A stretch of DNA of 64,000 bases from Balanoglossus misakiensis (taxonomy: Eukaryota > Hemichordata), in contig CM082592.2 of NCBI GenBank assembly GCA_040954595.2, positions 5,642,001-5,706,000 on the forward strand, given 5' to 3'. Of the stretch, positions 22,540 to 34,500 are shown one piece after another. The notes under the pieces were generated by a model. It was not told the DNA's origin. It searched no databases and was given only the letters and a program-made list of their open reading frames with translations. The position numbers were made by a program, and so were the translations under genes. The first letter of the stretch is position 1, and the number at the start of each line of letters is the position of its first letter.

Positions 22540-23105
22540 ATGTTGAGGCATTTTCTTACTCTAGAAAATCGCTTAGCCTATGAAAGATAAAAACCAATGT
22601 CCACGAAATATCCTCATAAAAACTTTTAAGTCTCGAAATATTTCTCAAAACAATGTTATGTTTTAACGGAGAGCTGAAGGGCTCAGTAGGCATGTTCTCG
22701 ACCTCTCGCATGCAATCTCGCGAGTCAGATAACATGTATCACGAGACATCCGGGTGAGGCGCGAAGGATCACTTCATATGTCCACCATTTTAGCGGTGGG
22801 GAAGCCTGTGTTTTTGCCGAAGCAAATCGTGCAACCTGCCCAAATTTTGGCTGGACGAGCCAAATTTTGGGAGTGACAGCCAAAGCCAGCTCTCGCTTGT
22901 GCATCGCTGCACGAGTTTTTCGAGACTTTTTGTCTTTTGCAACATCTATTTTCAGTGCAAGAATCCTTACTTTGCACGGAAATATTTTCTTCCTATTTCT
23001 GAGGTCAACATGGAGTTCTGATTTTTACCATGAAGTCTGTGAAGCTCAGAGTCTCTCCAAAGTGCGGAGCGGCCGTTCGGTCATCAATATTTACCAATTT
23101 AGTTT
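22540..23105. promoter_or_regulatory. Probable shared divergent promoter
   Basis: Two genes point away from each other with their start codons only about 0.9 kb apart (22194 minus, 23106 plus). The gap holds CG-containing stretches (ctctcgcatgcaatctcgcg near 22700, aggcgcgaagg near 22758) and an accattttagcggtgg patch near 22784. No TATA box stands out. Start sites are not visible from sequence. Confidence 0.45.
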
Positions 23106-26100
23106 ATGTTAGCGGAGGGGGAAGAGATGGAAAGGAAGTCTGCTACTCGACAGTCGTCTGCCACGCCACCAAACAAGGGTGCGAATGGGGATTCGAAAAG
23201 TAAAGGTAGGAGGCTTAGGAAACTAGGACCGACTACTGTATGTGTACCGCGCACTGCAGTGAGAGTTTCGCAGTGGATATATATTTTGGCTGTATTCTGC
23301 CTCTTTTGCGTTGCAACATAAATGTTGGTGCCAGTATGGTGTACTTCTTTTATCCAGGGTCCTAATCAGTAAATAAACTAAATATCAATTTGATACAGAC
23401 ATTGAGGTCAAATGCCATGATGTCTGCTCATATTGCGTCACAGCACTGTTTTGCATATGTGCCATTTCCATCCAAGCTCAAGGGTTGCACAAGCAAGGGA
23501 AACTTCGTATCTTGCAAGAGGCGGTCAAACACAACAACTATTGTTGTATACCAGAAAAGTTTATTTGGTCACAAACATCTGAAATTATAAGAATATTTTT
23601 CGAACAAAAACTTGAAAAAGGGTGAAAATGCTACTTTTGATAAGGCAAAGCACCAAAGACATTGCAGGTGATATTATTTGGTGCGAGTTTTTAGAAAAAG
23701 TGACAAGTATTCTTTATGATGGATCTACCATTGGATGTACCGGTAATGTTCAATACAACTATTGGGCACCTCGTTGCAGATGGTGGTAGAGCAAACAACG
23801 GCACCCCAAAGTACAACAGGAGGCGGGAGCAGTCTTTCCCCAGAAGTGAGCCCAGCTCAGCCAGGAAACCCATTCCCCAGAAAAGTAAGGCCATTGACAA
23901 GAGACCACGTTCTAGGAATAATAATGGTGGCAGACGTGAAGAGGTATGTAATGTTCATTGTTGTTAATAATCGTTTACTATGTGGGGACATAAACATTTG
24001 TTGACAGTGACATTCATTCTTGTGACACACATTAATAGAATCTCACACTCCCAAGGACCTGGGATCGTATTTCTCACACGAGTTGGGGATTTTTTGTCCC
24101 ACACGAGCCGCAGAGTCTGAGACTAGTATGCGCTGTTTTTATCATTCAAGATGAATAAATTTTTGATTAGTAAATAGTAGTAATCTTTTTATTCTCTTTA
24201 CCAGGTGACAAAGGGCCAGAGGGCTGAATTTGGTTCAGCTCTTTCATATGGTCCAAAGAAAATCAACTTGAACCATTTGCTGAATTTCACCTATACCCCA
24301 CGCGGAGGCGAGGGAAGTGGTAGCCAAAGTGGAATATGGAAGTCTAGAAATAAATGGGTTCATAAGCGTGTCCGTTACAACAAAGAGCAGTTTCTCCAAG
24401 CCAAGTAAGTGTCAATTGTATTGTATGTTCCATTATCAATGTTACTGGTGTTTTGGGCTAATCTTCTGGTGTGTCATGTACAACAATCCCAACCAAAGGT
24501 AGATGATGCTGACAAATTTTATTTGTACATGTATCACCAATTCCTGTAATTGATGTCTTCATTCTGCTTTCTTCAGTTGTCAGTTTGTTGTCAACGCCAG
24601 AGGAGATTACACAGTGCATGCAGCAGATCCGGATATCCTTGTTGACTGGGAACTCATTGAACAAGTGGTAAGTCAGATTTTCAGGAAGTTGGAATGTACA
24701 TTTGACCACACAACGTTTGACAGGCTTGGCAGAAAAGGTATATTTTTTCAATTTCGGACGAATTGTTTTCATCCTCAGCAGCCTGATTACACCATCCAGT
24801 AGTAGTTGACTGAAATCAGAAAATTTCCAAGATTTTAATGACAATAGTATTCTAACTGTGCATTTGTCTATATCTTACAGAGGATCTTCAGCCATGAAGT
24901 GCCATCTTGTCCAATCTGCCTGTACCCACCGACTGCAGCCAAGATTACCCGGTGTGGCCACATCTACTGTTGGACCTGCATTTTGCATTACCTATCCTTG
25001 GCTGACAAGACCTGGAGAAAATGTCCAATTTGTTATGAATCTGTCCACAAAGGAGATCTGAAAAGGTAAACATGCTTATGTAATGCACACCAAGAAGCAT
25101 GTCTCAGTGAAATAGTTTGTACCCTGTGAAGAAACATGGGCACATGACATTAATTTATTGTCGTCTCCAACCCTTATCATTTCAGTGTTGTTGCCATGGA
25201 GACCCATCAGTATACGCCAGGAGAGAAGATCACCATGAAGCTGATGAAGAGAGAGAAAGGATGCAACATTGCCCTCCCCAAGGGACAGTGGTTGCAGACA
25301 GAAGCGAAACCGTTCCAGCTCGGCGATGATTCAATTGACACGTCTTTTGTTCAGCTGTTGGTCGCAAGTCCAGAACAAGTTCAAGAGCAGGTGAGGACGG
25401 GGTACCGGTTAACTTCTCTAATAGATACCAGGTGCTGAAAAATGTAGCTCTATATCTCTGTACAATATTATAATCCAAATTCTGGTGAAACTAAACATTA
25501 CTCTTTTGAACCCTGATTCTTCTGAATTGCAGATCATTGATTGTGAGAGAACTGCATTGGAAGTAAAACGTGCTGATAAAGATGAGGTAGGTATCAATAA
25601 CCAAGTAATAATTGTGCTTGTTATGCTTTTGAATGATTTCTATAGTAAAAATATTGTATACAGGATATATACTCCTTATTGTAGAATGAATTGGAAAGAG
25701 ATATTGAAGATTGCATTTCAGTAACTTTTTAAAATGTAAGTTAACCTATCATTTGTATCTTTTAGGAATCTGAACTGTGTTTTATTGAGACAGCATTGGC
25801 ATCGCTGAAGGTAAGTGAAAATTGTAAATTTTATGTAGGGATGTCCAGTTGCAGTATGTCTGTTAAACTTAAAAATGCAAGGAGAGAATATATTTGAAAG
25901 AGCAAGAAAATTTGTAAATCTATGGTTTTCCTCGAAGTGCCAGAATTGCAGGTGGGATAAAGTGCTCACATTTTGAGTCTCTTTCTTTGTAGGCAAGAGA
26001 AGAAGGTATGACTTCAAAGGAAAATGAGGAGAAAACTGTGGAAGAAGCAATGGAAGGTAGGAATTCTAACATTTATAGAATTGACATATTTAGTTCGTTT

Positions 26101-29100
26101 GACAATGAATAGACTACAAATATATATCCAATTCAGTATGGCCACCAGTTGGCCATACTTGTTTTCAAAGTTTTATGAAGACATAGAAAAATCACGGAAT
26201 ATGGCCATGAGCTATACAGTTTAAGATATTCTTGTATCCAGAGGTATAACCCGAGACTTTTTTTTGCAAGGACAACTTCTACGGTCCACATTACACATTT
26301 TAATTGGTCATTTCTTCCTCTTTTACTGTCAAATCATTATAGCCCTGAAGGTTGACTCTGATTTGGCTGACAATGAACAGACTGAGGAGACTGCTGTGAA
26401 GTGGGTTGCACAACAGGTATAAATGGACTTGTTTTATCATTGTCAATAGATCCCTGATACATGGCTTTTTAACTATGCAAAAGTCCATTAATGATGTATC
26501 TATCCATGAATTTTAATTTTGCTCTGATTTATAGGTTTTCTCATGTTTCTGCAAAATGAAATCCAAATATGTAAAGAAATTGCAATTCTTGTTTCCTTAC
26601 ATGATAATGATAAGTTTGTTTGTTTTGATGACAGGATATTGTGGTGTACTCTTCTGCTTTTGATGATGAAGTCGCGGAAACCAGCAGCAATCCTGTTGAG
26701 GAAACCATCAGCGTTCCAGTTCCTGACTCTGAAACACCACAGGCGGCTGACGAGCGAAATGATGATGGTGACGAGGATGTGCTTTCAACATCTGCAAAAT
26801 CTCTGGATTCCACTCTGGATGATGTAGAAAAAGTAGATGCGAGTGATGTCTCAGTGGATGGTGGCGATGATGAGGGTTTAATTGAGGAGAGTAGTCATGT
26901 GGCTAGAGCAGCTGTAGAAACTGGACACATGTATTACTTCTATCAAGGTACGAGACATATTAAGTTAGGTACAACTTGCAAGAACATCATTTTGTGAGCA
27001 ATGCTTGATCAGAACCAGTGATGTAGATTAATTTTGTAATTACAGACAGACAAGACAAATAGCTGGTCATGATGTCGTAAAGGTTATCGTATTGTCATGT
27101 CCTATGTGTTTATTATTATTGCTTTGTTCACAGCTGAAGATGGCCAGCACCTTTATTTGCACCCTATCAATGTCCGATGTCTGGTCAGAGAATATGGAAA
27201 CCTCGAAAACTGTCCAGAAACCATCGCTGCAAGCATCATTGAAATTGAAGGATACTCCATGTCAGAGGTAACGTATTAAATTCACTTTTTTTTTACATTT
27301 TACCTGTTAATGTTTACCATTCTAATTGTTCGAAACCCATTTCTGCATTCTCTATGAAGACACATACACAGGTATCTGCTGAAGATAAATAAGTTTACTT
27401 CTTGACGAAGTGATAGTGAAGAGGCCACATTTCATAGTAATTTTAATAAACCACCTTTGTAGGAATTACGGAAAAGGCTTCGATATCTCCATCACTTGCC
27501 ATTGACCTGCGAGTTTGGTGTGTGTGAACTGAAACTACAAACTCCAGTTCTATCAAGGAATACCTTGGAAGCATTCTCCGGTAAGACATTGTTTTACTTT
27601 ATCACAAAAATGCAAATTTCTCATCTAAGTAAGTTGACATAGCATGCAGAGCATTATACACATGTTTATAAAAAAATTATTATTGAGTGTTTGTGAAGTC
27701 TTCATTCCATGATTTGTTCTGTGGTTTTGTATGAGTGTTACTTGTTTTAAGGTGCAGCTTTTCAAGTGCATAACATTTGTGTGTTTTGTTCCCAACAGGT
27801 GAGTTCATGAAGAGAAAGAAGATGAGAGACAAAAAGGCAAGAGATGAGAAAAGACGAGATAAGCGAATCCAAATGGAAGAGGCGAAAAAGACTGGAAAAT
27901 GTGAGCACATACAGTTGTATATTTGCAGAGTTGTTTTTGTGTTAACACAATTCGTGTTCTGATGTGTCGTGAAAAGGCGACTTAGTGTGCCGTTGACAAC
28001 AATCATTCCATTCATTCATTCATTCATTCATTCATTCATTCATTCATTCAAATGTACACAGGAGGCTTAGAGCTTGGGGATATACCGGTAGGTTTGTGTT
28101 TGGAGATGCTGTGACCCAAGGAGGGTACATGATTGTCACTCAGAACAGTCAGTGTTTTCATGTGCCGTGTGTGTGTGGTTTATCTGTATGGGTGCCAGTT
28201 TACATGCCGCTTCTTCTTTCGGATGTTTCAGATCCCCGGCCCAGTCTCGCCTTGGAAAGCAACAGACAATTTCCAATTTGTGGTGCTGAGAGTACAGCAT
28301 CTGCTGATGCTCGACCAATGAGTCCTTCATCTGTTGCCTCAAGTAGCTCAGAGAGTGGCCAGTACAGCGTTGGCAGCCCTACAGGTGAGCATTGTGGTTG
28401 TATAACATTCCCACAGCATAACCAATGCAATAATAGGGGCTACTTCCTTCAAAACAAACGTGATGAATTTGTCTGTTGAATTTTCATACACTGGCTCCGC
28501 TTGCAACATGGACTGATAAGGCATTACAGATCCGGACAGTAATAGCCAGGGCTCTGCTAGTTTTGATAAATTCCACTGTGCATATGAGATGACGGTTCCA
28601 CTAACCAAGTGAGCTGTTCCTCTGTTCACAGATAGCGGACTGAATCCCCATGCTAGGGAGTTCACACCGGGATCACCACCTTCACAACTGGTTGTTGGCA
28701 GTGTGGAGAGCACTGGAAGCAGTGTGGAGAGCACCCTCATTGTTGGAAGCCCTCAGGACTACCATCTCCCCAGACCAGTATCATTTGCTGATGTGAGTTT
28801 GAGATCAGACGTGTAACCATTTCATTGTGTGTAGATCGACCATTGCCATTGAAATCAATGCAGCTGGAGGAAAATTATATGCAAATCTCAATTATAAGCT
28901 CTTGACAAGGCAAGGGTTCACAGTATTGTATAATTATTGTAGTCACAAAAATATAGGTCATTTCCTCATGCCAGTTGTCTGCTGGGAAGACTTTGCAAAG
29001 AAATGAACTGATATGCTAACTGTTACAAATATATCCCTACTGCAGATGTTGCGTGCAGGCAAAAACAAAGAGGCGATTCCAAGAAGAGCATCTGTACCAG

Positions 29101-29479
29101 CCAAGCTTGGTCAGCCAAGTCCGGCTCATCAATTGTCCCCGGACAGTAACGACAGTGATCATGAAGATTTCATCCCAGTTCCTCTCTACAAGGATGCGTT
29201 CAGTGATGCTATTCAGTCTGCAATGGACAAAGCTGCTATGGGCACCTCTGCTGCTGAAAAGACAGGTGCGTACTTATCAGTATTTATGCGGTTCTCGTAA
29301 TCGAGCTATGTACCAAATGTTTGGCCTGGTATCGTTCCCAATTTTTAATACCCGTCATGCCCTAATCAATGTCTCTCTTTATTACAGATGAGTCTCCCAC
29401 TACCAGTGGTGGTAAGAAAGGCAAAAAAGGAAAGAAGAAACAGCTGTTGTTTTCAACTTCAGTTTTCCGGTATAAATAA
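23106..29479 (+). CDS. RNF10: RING finger protein 10, E3 ubiquitin ligase
   Basis: RNF10 is a RING-type E3 ubiquitin ligase; in mammals it acts on stalled ribosomes and has neuronal nuclear roles (recalled). Eighteen exons, all GT-AG and in frame: 23106-23205, 23780-23943, 24205-24404, 24577-24667, 24881-25065, 25186-25390, 25533-25586, 25766-25810, 25993-26056, 26343-26416, 26635-26947, 27134-27267, 27463-27580, 27799-27900, 28232-28384, 28632-28792, 29046-29265, 29388-29479. They give 824 aa, against 811 in human. The RING-HC domain has Cys195, Cys198, Cys210, His212, Cys215, Cys218, Cys233 and Cys236 ([19 protein letters not shown] and on). Family blocks include [47 protein letters not shown] and a basic helix in exon 14. 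The tail ends in a Lys/Gly run and LLFSTSV, as in vertebrates. The ATG at 23106 follows an in-frame TAG at 23100. All ligands are present, so it should be active. Confidence 0.97.
28008..28050. repeat. (CATT)n microsatellite in RNF10 intron 14
   Basis: About ten perfect cattcatt units lie between RNF10 exons 14 and 15. Confidence 0.9.
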
Positions 29480-30975
29480 AATACCCTCACTAGTTGTGAA
29501 GCTATGTGCATGTGACTGCCTGTAACTATTAGTCATTGATTATTCGGCAATGTGTTCTGAGTCTACCTGTAAAAAGATTTTTGGTTTTTAAAGGCATAGT
29601 ATTGGGCATTTTTTCCAATGATTAGTGATATGTTTAATTTAACATAACGAAATTCAGAATTGTCACATGTTTTGACAATACAGGACTTGAAGCATACTGA
29701 ATATTACTGTGATGGCCATTTTACAGACATTGGCCTTTCAATGGAAAGCCTTTCATTCAGTCGGCCATTTTACCTTCTTTTCCCCCTAATGTGTATAGAC
29801 CCAACCATGCCATTGATAAAGAGTAGGGGTTGGTCCAATATGCATTGGTGAAGGGGTTGACTTTGCCAAAGTCTGAACAATGCACTGAACTTATAAGCTT
29901 GTTGGGGATTGGATGTTGAACAGTAAAATAAGCCAAAGAGTCTTATTGTACCACAGAAGTATGTATTCAGGGGTACTTTTAGCCAGGTCAGAAGTGTAGA
30001 CTGCATGATGTTTGTATTTCTGCCCAAGGGCAGTGGAGGAATCAGTCATCAGACATTGCTTTTGTTCAGCTCCAAAACCCATTGTGAAGAGCTTTCTGAC
30101 AAATCTTACACACAAAGTATTCTGGATTAAATCCGATATTGAATGATCGATGCTTCAATGAAATAGGTAAACATCCAATTTCAGGCCAGTTTTATCACTT
30201 TCATACAGAAATATTGTCAATGAACTTGCAACATCTGTAAGAAAAATTTACACGTTTATTTGCAGATTTAGATTAACTTTCATGTTATATCTCATTATGA
30301 CCTTTATTTTATGCAATATAATGACGTAAGTTTTCTGAATCCATTATCCATCTGGTCTCATTACCAAATGTTACAATGCAGTAATAAATTGCATGTCCAC
30401 ATTTAATTGCATTAGAGGACCCAGGCATTACTCATTGTTGTCTTTGAGACCTGTCTTTGATAAGTTTTATCTCAGAAATTATTTTAAAAGATAAACTAAG
30501 CATTTCCTTACAATTCCTGGTTGTAACCTCTGTCAACTCAGAGGATAGACCTATGTACGTCAGGGAATTGTTACAAGGCGAATGATACAGCCTACATGAA
30601 ATAACTCTTATTAATTCTGAGGATGTCATACCTAACATGACTTTACCATCAAAACAAAAAAAGATTGGAGGAGCAGTGTGTTAAATCCATACTGGAATTA
30701 CATTTTATTTTTCAAGTTTCCAAAAGGATTGTGACAAATGATCACATCTCAAACTTCCTGGATAGTTTGTGTAAATTTTCTTGACAGTTTACAGAATTTG
30801 TTCTTTTGCTACTTCAGTTGAAGTATAGTTACAGAGATCTGTATTTGAACGAAATGTCGCATCTGCGCACATGCATCATATTGAGCTCTCGTCTGTATAG
30901 TTGAGGTGTGATGCTCATTATTAGCAAAGTGAATACTGTATCTGCTTTTGTGAAATAAATCTAAAATGATAAAGT
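29480..30975 (+). other. RNF10 3'UTR (probable)
   Basis: No coding content follows the stop at 29477-29479. AATAAA occurs right at the stop region and again at 30954-30959, the latter after about 1.5 kb of AT-rich sequence. The downstream one is the likelier main poly(A) signal. Confidence 0.5.
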
Positions 30976-31379
30976 ACCACATCTATGTTTCCTGTCTATT
31001 CCTCTATGTGTTTTGAGCAGGCATGTATGTGTACGTGTGTGTGAGGATTTTTGCGACTGAAGGAAGTGTGGATTATTAGAACTTGGACTAACTACGACAT
31101 GATACATAAATTTTGATAGTGAAGTATTGAACATTGCTGTTCCTGGAAATCTTGTGCACTGTTTACAAATTTGACTGAAGCTATCCTGAGAAGAATCCCA
31201 AAGAAGCGCACCTGAGCCTCGTTTTGAACGATTACTCAAGTCACTATGATATACTTCCGCAGAGTAAAAGAGAACTGCAAAATTAAATCCAAATAGCAAA
31301 TCACTTCTCTCCACAAAGACTTACACAGATCCCAACATTGCCGCATTTGTTCAAGATCTTTTATAACGTGAAAATGAGA

Positions 31380-31527
31380 CGAACGGAAACTTGCGGAGTC
31401 GTGCGGAGGGATATCAAATACGCAGGTTCACACTCGCCATTTTGAATATAAATGAACTTCCGGAATCTGACCTTCCTGTCTTCCGTCATTTCTCTCCAAG
31501 CTGGAGTCGATTGTGTACAGTTAACAG
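31380..31527 (+). promoter_or_regulatory. Candidate CLIP1 promoter and non-coding first exon
   Basis: A strong donor, ttaacag|gtaagtgg, lies at 31527/31528. Just upstream are a YY1-like cgccatttt (31435-31443) and an ETS-like acttccgg (31456-31463), both typical of TATA-less promoters near start sites. It is on the CLIP1 strand, 6 kb before the CLIP1 start codon, with no other gene between. Assignment to CLIP1 is inference. Confidence 0.45.
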
Positions 31528-31529
31528 GT

Positions 31530-34500
31530 AAGTGGCAAAATTATACAAAAGCTGATACAGTCTGGTGCAGGTATGCAGCATTTTCGATCAGGATTGCCCA
31601 GTGCGATCTTTGCAAATCGTATTTTGCTGCCTATCTGCACGAATAAAGCGAGCACACAACACATTCTTACTCGAAGTGGGGAACTGTCACCGTGGCTCGG
31701 TTGTGTGGGAGTGTCTCGAGATATCTGCTACTTGTTCAGTAGGGGATGGGCCTTGCCAAATTCTGCTTCAGATCGATCGCAAACCACAAGTTTTATCCAC
31801 CAGGGCCATAGTTACCTACCGGTATCGGCGTTTAGCGTACACGTGTCACGTTTCCAAGAGATATTGATTCCAGATGGATTATGATTTTTTTTCACTTCAT
31901 GTCAATATTAGTTTAGTCGTATTCATCATCCCAGCAGCAGTCAAGGTCCTCACAAAATTTAAACATAGTTTCCAATCAAAATTACTTTTTTTCTTTAACA
32001 AAATGATCGAATGAACACCTTCGTTTGGTATTGAAATGGACATAGTATTAAATTTGCTGGAAATATACATTTAGATAGTAATGAGATTATAATGACATGA
32101 ACATGGAGGTAGGATAGCGTAAGTGTGACTAATGTAGTAGGACTCATTCAGCACTAGTCAGCACTGAGTCTTGTTAATAATAATATGCATATTGATGCAG
32201 AATTAAGTCGAGCGGAACTTGTTCAGTAATATTAACTGTATAGATATTTTGATAGTATTTTCTGTGATGTGTATGCGTCAAAACAATTATTTAGGAAATG
32301 GACGGTCTGTAATATGCACGTGATGGTCATTTCATTTCCCTAGTCCAACTCATACACCATACACAGCATGAATGAAAACATGAATAGGCAATCAAAATAC
32401 ACAACAATATATGTTACTCTTTGAAATTTGATGCTAGCAGTGAATCATGCTGAATGTATCGCTGTTATGATCGACACGCTGGCTCTTACATTATTAGGAA
32501 TATGTAATTCTGCGTCAGGAATGCAGTTTTCGTAGTAAAAGTTGGATATTACTATGGGCAAATATTGGAACATGTGTTGATATGTTTGCTGAGCACACAT
32601 ACAATAACTGTTTAATGGTAGCCTTCAATACAATGCCTAAAGTGCACATTTCAAGGTGTGTTGGAATGTTCACAGTGGTCGACAACAACATTACAGTGCA
32701 GTTAAGAAGTTTCCTTTGCCTCTAAGATACATAGATCGGTTGTTTTAATTCTTTTATTGGAAAATTGGTATCTTAGCACCATGGACATGTTCTTCTGTTT
32801 TGTGCTCTTTGCTTTAGAATTACTGGTTACAGTTATGGTAAAGTGACATGCCTTTGTATCAAAATGGGATTTTAGAGTCACTGTTGGGTTTCTTTAATGT
32901 TTAATCTCTTCAAAAGAAGCATGCACGCTGTTGTCAGTTGGTAATTGTTTCAACATGCCAGTTGCTTTTGAAAAGAATAGCCTCTCGGCCTCAGGTTGAT
33001 TGGGGTAACAATTAACAAGACCATTTTACAAGAACTTGCAGTACATGGCCAATTAGAAGCGCTGGACACCTAACACTGACTGTGTACATGTATTATTCAG
33101 GAGTGAAGCTTCAGTCCCAAATAAGCAGCATAAGTGTTTGTAAACACGACCTGTGTAAAAGCTGGTTAGACTACATTGTACATTCAGGGATTTTTTTTCA
33201 CTTTCGTGTTTTGTGAATGTTTGAAGCCAGTAATAGCACCATTCCAACTGACCTGGCCCAAGTCCACAATTATATGTGTGAACAGGGGTTGTGTTACACT
33301 ATGGCGTTTCACACGTATTTCTTTCTCCAACAAAAATACAGACATTCTTGTTACAATGTATAATTTATTATTTTGACATTCTTATGTCTGTTGGCACTTG
33401 GAATTTCATTGTGCGAGTTTTACCTTGTGTGATTGTTTGTCTATCAATATATCATCTAAACATACTTATTAGTCATTTTTGCATACGTTGCACTGATTTA
33501 TGGAAATGTCATTGTTGAGAGCTATTATTCTTCAGCACCATGGAAGTATACAAAATAGGCTTGTCTCTAATGTATTGTTGTATGGTTCCTACACTCGCAA
33601 GAGGCCGAAATGGAACAGTGAGTGTTCATGTCCATGCATATGATTTACGGTGTTGTGTCTTTGCAGTAATACAGAGGTCACTGGGCTGTGAACAACCTGC
33701 ACCCATTATACTTGTGTTATCGCTATCGAGGAGTTGATAGTGCATGATATATGCCTGTTGATTTGTTGAGTGTTGCAGGTCAAACAATCGTTGATACCCC
33801 AGCCATAAGAGGGCAATGGTCATATTGAGCAAATCCAGGTTTCATCTTTTTATTTCATACAGAAATTAAGTTCAGTTTTATGTGTGGAGGGAACAAAGGT
33901 TCGTTTGTGTCCAAGGCTGCTGACTGCATTCCCTATCACTAATCCAGAGTGTTTAAAATTCAGAGCTGACCTAGTTCAGGCAGATGAACCCCCGATACAG
34001 GTAGGCTAATATTATTTTAATAATGAAGATGTGTTGTTGCAACCAGCACTGTTTTCTTGATCAAATGCTGCAAAGCATAAACATCACATGGAATGCTTGT
34101 AAAAGTTGTTGATGTCATGTGAAATCAACACACAGTGCGACTAACTTGCCCTGTTTGTCAGGGCACCCAGCTTACTAAGTGGACGGTCCATTCTATAGCT
34201 GTCCCAAATAGACAATGAGGCTTACTAATAGACTTGGAAGACGGGTCATCTGAGTTCACCATTGGAGGGCTTTCAAGAGGATAAAGAGTGATTTTCAGTC
34301 ATTACTGCTTTCAAAGGGTTGCCTTTGTCGAGAAAAAGGACGTGGTATTATATTTAGGGAGCTTATACTTACCCAACCCCTCTGTACAGCACTATAGAAA
34401 TGGGGGGATATGTTTTGAAAGGTTGAATGGGCACGTGTGCATTTGTGTGATCCACTAATGGAACAATTTAAATTTTGGTACAGCTTACTCTAAGGATGCC

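Noticed and set aside
31565-31884. Two overlapping frames of about 100 codons
   Set aside because: They overlap in different frames, neither has familiar motifs, and they follow a probable first-exon donor, so they are likely intronic.
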